From NCBI GenBank assembly GCA_947628925.1, contig CANRBU010000026.1, positions 1-11,053 of the forward strand: 11,053 nt of DNA, read 5' to 3'. This document shows positions 6,395-11,053 of the stretch, piece after piece (the stretch's first letter is position 1; each line of letters starts with the position of its first letter). The notes under the pieces were generated by a model. That model made no database searches and was not told the origin of the DNA. It saw nothing but the letters and a program-made list of their open reading frames with translations. Source of the stretch: an uncultured Clostridia bacterium. Its GTDB lineage: Bacteria; Bacillota; Clostridia; TANB77; CAG-508. The position numbers and the translations under genes are program-made.

Positions 6395-8680
6395 TTATTC
6401 AATTATTTCTAGATTTGCATATTTTGCCATTAGGCGCTTATGCCCTACTTTATCAAATGTAATGTCTACTTTTAGGTCATCTCCTTCTGGTTCTACAAGT
6501 GATATTGTTCCTTCTCCAAATTTTTTATGAAATACTCTTACTCCTTCTCCGTATTGTGATAAGTCTACTGTGACAGTTGCTGGTTTTTGCTGTAATGAAT
6601 TTAAAAAGCTTTCTGCTGTTCTTTGGAAGATTGGGGCTGTTTCTTTTTTTATTGTAGTAAATATGCTTTGTTTTTCTGGTTTGCTATTTCCGTACTTCCA
6701 TTCTTGCATAAAATCGTTGTTTAATTTATTTTTGTTTGTTCCGAATGCTTCTTCATAGCCTTCTAATAGTTCTTTTGGTATTTCTTTTAGAAAGCGTGAT
6801 GTTGGGTTACAACTTGTTGATCCAAATACTGTCCTTTGTTTGCTGAAACTGAAAAATAGAAATTGTTTTGCTCTTGTTATTCCAACATAGCATAGTCTTC
6901 TTTCTTCTTCTAGTTCTTTTTCTTCTCCTATTGATTTATATCCAGGGAAAATTCCTTCTTCCATTCCTACTAGGAATACTACTGGAAATTCTAGTCCTTT
7001 TGCACTGTGTAGTGTCATTAATGTTATTGTGTCTTCTGTTTCTTCTAGGTTGTCTATGTCACTTGATAGTGTGATTCCTTCTAAGAATTCACTTAGTGTG
7101 TTGTCTGCTGATTCTTCTTCAAATTCTATTGCTACATTTAAAAATTCTTCTAGGTTTGCTATTCTGTTGTCTGCTTCTATAGTTTTTTCGTCTTCTAGGC
7201 TTTTCATATATCCTGATTTTTTTAGAATTTGCGTAATTAGTTCTGATAGTACAATATCGTCTTTTTTGTTTTTAAATTCTTCTACTAGGTTTATAAAGTC
7301 TCTTGTGTTTATAAATACTCTTGACAATCCATATTGGTCTGCATCTTTTATGATTTCGTACATGCTTTTTCCTGTTTCGTTTGATAGTTGTTCTATTTTT
7401 TCTAGGCTTGTTTTTCCTACACCTCTTTTTGGTTCATTTATGATTCTTTTTAGGCTTAAGTTGTCTGATTGGTTTTGTATGAAGCGTAAGTATGCTATTA
7501 TGTCTTTGATTTCTTTTCTTTCGTAGAATTTTTGCCCTCCTACTATTTTATATGGAATGTTTTCTCTTCTTAGTATGTCTTCTATTGCTCTTGATTGTGT
7601 GTTCATTCTATATAGTACAGCAAAGTCGTTGTATGAAAAGTATTCTTCTCTTTTTAAGTGATTGATTTCTTGAACTATAAAGCTACCTTCGTCATATTCG
7701 TTTTCTGCTGAATATACTTTTGGCAAGTTTCCTTGTTCATTGTTTGTCCATAGATTTTTTTTGTATTTTACACTATTGTTTTTTATTACTGCATTTGCTG
7801 CATTTAAAATGTTTTTTGTGCAGCGATAGTTTTGTTCTAGTTTTACTATTTTTGTTCCAGCAAAGTCTTTTTCAAAGTTTAGGATGTTGGATATATCTGC
7901 TCCTCTAAATGAGTATATTCCTTGGTCGTTGTCTCCTACGGCTGTGACGTTTCCATGAATACTTGCTAGTAGTGTTATTAGTGTGAATTGTGATTTGTTG
8001 GTGTCTTGATATTCGTCTACTAATATGTATTGGAATTGATTTGCGTAGTGGTTTAATATGTCTTCATTTTCTGTTAGAATTTGGATTGTGAAGTTGATTA
8101 TATCGTCAAAGTCTATTGCATTATTTTCTTTTAGTCTTTTTTGATATAATGAATATACATTGCTTATTAGTTCTTTACGATAGTCTCCTCCTGTTTTTGC
8201 TGAAAATTGTTCTGGTGTTTGCATTTCGTTTTTGGCATTGCTTATTTCGTATTGAATATTTTTGTCTGATATTGTTTTTTCGTCTATTCCTAGTTCTTTC
8301 ATGCATGCTTTTATCATTGTTTTTTGGTCTGATGTGTCAAAAATGATAAATGAAGTGCTGTAGCCTATTCTGTCTATAAATCTTCTTAATATGCGTACAC
8401 ATATTGAGTGAAATGTTCCCATCCATATGTCTTTTGCTGGGTCTCCTACTAGGTTTGCAATCCTTTCTTTCATTTCGTTTGCTGCTTTGTTGGTAAATGT
8501 TATTGCTAATATGTTCCATGGCAATACTTTTTTTTCTTGTATTAGATATGCTATTTTGTGTGTTAAGACTTTTGTTTTTCCGCTTCCTGCTCCTGCTATG
8601 ACTAAACATGGTCCTTCTGTTTGAGTAACTGCTTCGTATTGTTTGTCATTTAATCCTTGTAATATTGTATTTTCTGACAT
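6395..8680 (-). CDS. pcrA: ATP-dependent DNA helicase PcrA/UvrD (superfamily 1A)
   Basis: 761 residues with all helicase motifs in order: Q-motif LNDKQYEAV (10-18), Walker A GAGSGKT (30-36), Ia TFTNKAANEM (61-70), II VDEYQDTN (221-228), III GDNDQGIYSFRG (249-260), IV EQNYR (282-286), V LHSAKGLEF (557-565) and VI GITRAK (600-605). The C-terminus (about 714-761, VRVFHKKFGEGTI to YANLEIIE) is the Tudor-like domain by which PcrA/UvrD contacts RNA polymerase. It unwinds DNA 3'-to-5' in nucleotide excision repair, replication restart and removal of conflicts with transcription. The ATG at 8680 has GAGG 8 bases upstream. Unlike Bacillus, no ligA follows; a terminator and coat genes do. Coding-strand codons are strongly A/C-ended (GAC, AAC, CTA). 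Confidence 0.96.
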   Translation of the reverse strand: MSENTILQGLNDKQYEAVTQTEGPCLVIAGAGSGKTKVLTHKIAYLIQEKKVLPWNILAITFTNKAANEMKERIANLVGDPAKDIWMGTFHSICVRILRRFIDRIGYSTSFIIFDTSDQKTMIKACMKELGIDEKTISDKNIQYEISNAKNEMQTPEQFSAKTGGDYRKELISNVYSLYQKRLKENNAIDFDDIINFTIQILTENEDILNHYANQFQYILVDEYQDTNKSQFTLITLLASIHGNVTAVGDNDQGIYSFRGADISNILNFEKDFAGTKIVKLEQNYRCTKNILNAANAVIKNNSVKYKKNLWTNNEQGNLPKVYSAENEYDEGSFIVQEINHLKREEYFSYNDFAVLYRMNTQSRAIEDILRRENIPYKIVGGQKFYERKEIKDIIAYLRFIQNQSDNLSLKRIINEPKRGVGKTSLEKIEQLSNETGKSMYEIIKDADQYGLSRVFINTRDFINLVEEFKNKKDDIVLSELITQILKKSGYMKSLEDEKTIEADNRIANLEEFLNVAIEFEEESADNTLSEFLEGITLSSDIDNLEETEDTITLMTLHSAKGLEFPVVFLVGMEEGIFPGYKSIGEEKELEEERRLCYVGITRAKQFLFFSFSKQRTVFGSTSCNPTSRFLKEIPKELLEGYEEAFGTNKNKLNNDFMQEWKYGNSKPEKQSIFTTIKKETAPIFQRTAESFLNSLQQKPATVTVDLSQYGEGVRVFHKKFGEGTISLVEPEGDDLKVDITFDKVGHKRLMAKYANLEIIE

Positions 8681-8730
8681 TTGTATTCCTCTTTCTTTTT
8701 TTATTTGTCTTTATTGAAAACTATGTTTGT

Positions 8731-8759
8731 ATTTTACTATATCAAGGTGGAAATTGCAA
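8731..8759 (-). promoter_or_regulatory. Promoter of pcrA
   Basis: On the minus strand, -35 TTGCAA (8754-8759), a 17-base spacer and -10 TAAAAT (8731-8736), about 50 bases before the pcrA start. No clear terminator separates it from rsgA upstream, so some read-through is possible. The rest of 8760-8823 shows nothing recognisable. Confidence 0.7.
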
Positions 8760-8823
8760 GAGGCTGAGATAAAATAAGTGTAAAATGTATTAGTCAAAAA
8801 CATTGGATTTTGGTTTAACTTTT

Positions 8824-9900
8824 TTATCTTTCTTCGTTAATATCTATATTTACATCATTTATGACATCACTTAAAATTCTGATATAGCTATCGTATCTTT
8901 CCTTAGTGATAATTCCGCTCTTTACTGCTTGCTTTATAATGCAACTTTCCATTGGTTCTCTATAGTGTAAACAATTAGAATATTTACAACGACCTTCCCA
9001 ATCTTCAAATTCAGGAAAATATTCTTTTATTTCATTTGGTTTAAAATCTGATATATCTAAGCTTCTTATTCCTGGAGTGTCAATAATTGAAGAATTTTCA
9101 TCCCATATATAATATTTAGAGGTCGTTGTTGTATGCCTACCTTTTCCACTTTTTTCACTTACATGAGAGGTCTTTATTTCATCTGTTTCCATTAAAGCAT
9201 TAGTTAAAGATGATTTTCCCACTCCGCTGTGTCCTACAAAAATAGCTTGCTTTCCTCTTAATATATCTTTTAAGTTTTCTATTCCTGTACTGTTTATTGT
9301 TGACGTTTCTACTACTGGAATTTTTATTTTTCTATATATATCTAATACTTTTTCATCTTCTTCTGTTTTTAAATCTGCTTTATTTAAACAGATTGCACAA
9401 TCGATGTTATTATATTGTAATAACATTAAATATCTATCTATAAACTTTGGATGTAGCGGAGGTGTTTTTGCAGACACAACAATAACTGCCACATCGATAT
9501 TAGTTGCAATATTGCGACTAGTACCTGCATTTGGACTCTTTCGCGTACTATCTATTTTAGTTCTAGCTAATACATTTTTTCTTTTTATTAAATTATTTAT
9601 ATAGTACTCATCTGGTTGCTCTTGCTTTATTACTACAATATCACCTGGAAATACAGTTTGATTACAAACAGCATTTAGTCCTTTTTTTAAGTGTGCTGTT
9701 ATCAGTTTACCTTTATAAAGTATAGTTGCTTCATTATATTTAGTTTCTACAATTGTTCCTGTTGCTTCATTTGTTCTTTTTATAATAAATTGATTATCTG
9801 TTTGTTCGATATTTCCTTTACCTGATTTTGTTTTTGCTCTTTCTTTTTTTTCTTTGGATTTTTTTGTTTGAGTACTATCATATCTACCATAGTGAGGCAT
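8824..9900 (-). CDS. rsgA: Ribosome small subunit-dependent GTPase A (RsgA)
   Basis: 358 residues with the circularly permuted GTPase order of RsgA: G4 NKAD (173-176) comes before G1 GHSGVGKSS (223-231), then the G2 region GRHTTTT (254-260) and G3 DTPG (274-277). An N-terminal OB-fold-like region (about 45-105, with PGDIVVI) follows a very basic 30-residue tail. The C-terminal zinc loop has C305, C310, H312 and C320. RsgA checks late maturation of the 30S subunit. Most family members have C-x4-C-x-H-x5-C; here the last gap is seven. The protein is longer than B. subtilis RsgA (about 298) and nearer E. coli (350). The ATG at 9900 follows GAGGAGAG. In many Firmicutes rsgA sits in the stp-prkC operon; here it stands alone, so it may be a second copy. 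Confidence 0.92.
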   Translation of the reverse strand: MPHYGRYDSTQTKKSKEKKERAKTKSGKGNIEQTDNQFIIKRTNEATGTIVETKYNEATILYKGKLITAHLKKGLNAVCNQTVFPGDIVVIKQEQPDEYYINNLIKRKNVLARTKIDSTRKSPNAGTSRNIATNIDVAVIVVSAKTPPLHPKFIDRYLMLLQYNNIDCAICLNKADLKTEEDEKVLDIYRKIKIPVVETSTINSTGIENLKDILRGKQAIFVGHSGVGKSSLTNALMETDEIKTSHVSEKSGKGRHTTTTSKYYIWDENSSIIDTPGIRSLDISDFKPNEIKEYFPEFEDWEGRCKYSNCLHYREPMESCIIKQAVKSGIITKERYDSYIRILSDVINDVNIDINEER

Positions 9901-9934
9901 TTATATTCTCTCCTCTATTACTAGTTTCGCACAT

Positions 9935-9963
9935 ATTATATCTCATTGTTAATTTTATGTCAA
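9935..9963 (-). promoter_or_regulatory. Perfect consensus promoter of rsgA
   Basis: On the minus strand, TTGACA (9958-9963), exactly 17 bases, TATAAT (9935-9940): a full match to the vegetative sigma-A consensus, with a leader of about 28 bases. Six bases upstream of the -35 is an inverted repeat GCTAT-TTT-ATAGC (9970-9982). No terminator of the upstream reductase gene is visible, so rsgA may also receive read-through. Confidence 0.9.
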
Positions 9964-9996
9964 TTTTTTGCTATTTTATAGCTTATTTGAGAAATA

Positions 9997-10581
9997 TTAG
10001 TCTTTCTTTTTTTCATTAATTAGTTTAATAATATTTTTGCCTAGCTCATATGCATCTTGAATTTCTTTTTGATGATTCTTTTTTAAATCATCAATTGTAC
10101 TTGTTTGAGTAACTGAAATGCTTCCAATAGGTAATATTTCCATGTGTCCAAAATAATGCTCAATAGAATTGAGAATTACTATATTTTCTCTTTCTGTTTT
10201 GCCTTCTCGAACTGATATTGATATGCCATATCTTTTCTTTTTCATGTTTATCCTGTTGTTATTGGTGTTGGCATATGGTGTGCATCTATCAAAAAATACT
10301 TTTAGTTGACCTGTAACATCTCCCCAATAGTCAGGAGTGCCAATAATTATAATGTCTGATGATTTGTAGTTTTCTATAATTTCATCCATGTCATCTTTTT
10401 GTACACAAATGCCTTCTTTATAGCATTTTTTACAACCTAAACAGTAATTTATTTTTTGCTTTCCTAGACAATATCTTCTTGAATCGATGCCACATTCTTT
10501 CATTCCTTCAATTATTTTGTCTACAATGTATGCTGTACTTCCATTGTTATTAGGACTTCCAATAATACATAGAGCTTTCAT
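9997..10581 (-). CDS. Iron-sulfur flavoprotein-like NAD(P)H-dependent oxidoreductase (flavodoxin fold)
   Basis: 194 residues. The N-terminal beta strand and phosphate loop MKALCIIGSPNNNGST (GSPNNNGST, 8-16) are typical of the NADPH-dependent FMN reductase / flavodoxin-like superfamily and bind FMN. A cysteine cluster C47-x2-C50-x2-C53-x5-C59 has the compact spacing described for the 4Fe-4S site of iron-sulfur flavoproteins (Isf), followed by the common QKDDMDEI. IIIIGTPDYWGDVTGQLKVFFDR (about 77-99) is the second flavin-contact region. It probably transfers electrons in redox balance or oxygen protection; the true substrate is unknown. The ATG at 10581 has AGGAGG 8 bases upstream. It is transcribed toward rsgA but has its own promoter. 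If the cluster is not assembled, it would be a simple FMN reductase. Confidence 0.86.
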   Translation of the reverse strand: MKALCIIGSPNNNGSTAYIVDKIIEGMKECGIDSRRYCLGKQKINYCLGCKKCYKEGICVQKDDMDEIIENYKSSDIIIIGTPDYWGDVTGQLKVFFDRCTPYANTNNNRINMKKKRYGISISVREGKTERENIVILNSIEHYFGHMEILPIGSISVTQTSTIDDLKKNHQKEIQDAYELGKNIIKLINEKKKD

Positions 10582-10630
10582 AAATTTTTCCTCCTTTAGA
10601 TTGATTTTATCCTTTTCGTAGTTTCTATAT

Positions 10631-10658
10631 ATTATATCATTTTTTTGCTATTTGTACA
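10631..10658 (-). promoter_or_regulatory. Extended -10 promoter of the flavoprotein gene
   Basis: On the minus strand, TGATATAAT (an extended TGn plus TATAAT, hexamer at 10631-10636) with a weak -35 TGTACA (10653-10658) at 16 bases. It gives a leader of about 40 bases ending in AAAGGAGG. Confidence 0.68.
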
Positions 10659-10753
10659 TACTTTTTTCCCAGTAAGAATTATTTAAGTACACTTTATAAA
10701 AATTTGTATTTATAGACAACTAAATAGATATAAAAATATCAGTCTAAAAGTAG

Positions 10754-10768
10754 TAAAATTAAATTTTA
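10754..10768. repeat. Short palindrome upstream of the tnpV fragment
   Basis: TAAAATT-A-AATTTTA, a perfect 7-bp inverted repeat with a one-base centre, lies 13 bases before the tnpV start. It could be a regulator site or the end of a decayed element, but such AT palindromes also arise by chance. The rest of the 200-base gap from 10582 holds only the flavoprotein promoter and an imperfect inverted repeat (10713-10746). Confidence 0.35.
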
Positions 10769-10781
10769 GGATGTTTTAGTT

Positions 10782-10952
10782 ATGATAGCGATAACTTATC
10801 ACAAAGAAGGAGATTATTATATTCCTAACTTATATTTAGAAAAAGATGAATATGAAAAAGATTATAATATTGGAAAGTATGGTCATTTAATATTAGATTA
10901 TTTAAAAAATCATAAAAATGAGAAATCCTTTTTTATTGGGATTTCTCAATAA
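10782..10952 (+). pseudogene. tnpV: TnpV transposon protein, 5' fragment
   Basis: A 56-codon frame starting MIAITYHKEGDYYIPNLYLE and continuing to IGKYGHLILDYLKNHK. This is the characteristic N-terminus of TnpV, a roughly 115-residue protein carried by transposons and conjugative elements of gut Clostridia. The resemblance stops near residue 45. The last residues (NEKSFFIGISQ) are simply a translation of a terminator hairpin, so more than half of the gene is missing. AGGA lies 10 bases before the ATG, a weak site. No recombinase or other transposon gene accompanies it in the window. I read it as the scar of a lost mobile element. A short functional peptide is possible but unlikely. TnpV's exact role is not established. 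Confidence 0.68.
10914..10948 (-). terminator. Rho-independent terminator of the right-edge gene
   Basis: A 10-bp stem (TGAGAAATCC, 10919-10928, with GGATTTCTCA, 10939-10948) and a ten-base loop. On the minus strand five T (10914-10918) follow the stem, with more T-rich DNA after one AG-free break. It lies 9 bases after the stop of the partial gene at the edge and overlaps the 3' end of the tnpV fragment. Confidence 0.8.
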
Positions 10953-10957
10953 TTTTA

Positions 10958-11053
10958 TTATTCTTCACTTTTGTCCTTTTCATGTTGTAAATTAAATATT
11001 GTTTTTTGGTTTTCTATTTCTGCTCTAAGTTCTTCTTCAGTTGGTAGATATAA
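10958..11053 (-). CDS. C-terminal end of a probable DUF1016 (YhcG-type PDDEXK) nuclease
   Basis: The last 31 codons of a gene entering from the right edge. The residues YLPTEEELRAEIENQ, then KTIFNLQHEKDKSEE, end at TAA. The LPTEEEL plus acidic-helix ending resembles the C-terminus of clostridial DUF1016 proteins, a family with a PDDEXK nuclease fold often found near restriction or other mobile gene sets. The catalytic part is outside the window, so this is a recognition from a short tail only. It is followed by its own terminator and faces the tnpV fragment. Other proteins with a charged C-terminal helix could look similar. Confidence 0.45.
   Translation of the reverse strand, partial: LYLPTEEELRAEIENQKTIFNLQHEKDKSEE

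Noticed and set aside
7029..7526. A 165-codon plus-strand open frame opposite pcrA
   Set aside because: Serine- and phenylalanine-rich shadow of pcrA; its composition follows from pcrA codon use.
8760..8823. Terminator between rsgA and pcrA
   Set aside because: Only a 4-bp AATG/CATT pairing and no T-run in the right place; not enough to call.
9970..9982. GCTAT-TTT-ATAGC inverted repeat as a terminator of the flavoprotein gene
   Set aside because: The stem is only 5 bp and is followed on the minus strand by A-rich, not T-rich, sequence; at most it is an operator.
10713..10746. Imperfect inverted repeat TAGAC/GATAT with ATATC/GTCTA as a possible transposon end
   Set aside because: The arms are five bases each with unequal internal gaps (nine against one), which is expected often in such AT-rich DNA.
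1..11053. tRNA, rRNA or CRISPR array
   Set aside because: No GC-rich structured RNA block and no regularly spaced repeat units were seen on either strand.

Overview
The window comes from an AT-rich, Gram-positive, endospore-forming bacterium of the Clostridia type. The evidence is very low GC, strong AGGAGG-like ribosome binding sites, three TTG start codons, two small spore-coat proteins, a MecA-type ClpC adaptor, and the order DUF4321-radC-mreB-mreC-mreD-PBP2 seen in many Firmicutes. I cannot name the species.

Left block (1-3750, all minus strand): a cell-shape operon. One sigma-A-type promoter at 3722-3750 precedes a small DUF4321 membrane protein, radC, mreB, mreC, mreD and the first 44 codons of a class B penicillin-binding protein (mrdA/PBP2). 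Gaps are 5-36 bases and I see no internal terminator. MreB filaments, the MreC/MreD membrane proteins and PBP2 together direct lateral peptidoglycan synthesis.

Middle block (3846-8760): mecA is the only complete plus-strand gene and converges on a membrane-anchored M23 (LytM-type) peptidase gene, with a strong hairpin between them. Next come a pyrimidine-rich repeat, a terminator, a two-gene cotF-like spore-coat operon, a composite hairpin terminator, and pcrA with its own promoter.

Right block (8824-11053): rsgA has a perfect consensus promoter. Upstream of it is an iron-sulfur flavoprotein-like reductase gene, then a 5' fragment of a TnpV transposon gene whose homology stops at a terminator hairpin, then the C-terminal end of a probable DUF1016/YhcG-type nuclease gene running off the edge. 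Base composition and codon choice differ from the left part, so this end looks like accessory or rearranged DNA.

No clearly new multi-gene system is visible. The points most worth a second look are the strand-composition switch near 8.75 kb, the transposon scar beside the DUF1016-like gene, the unusual RsgA zinc loop, the split coat-protein pair, and the leader of the mre operon.
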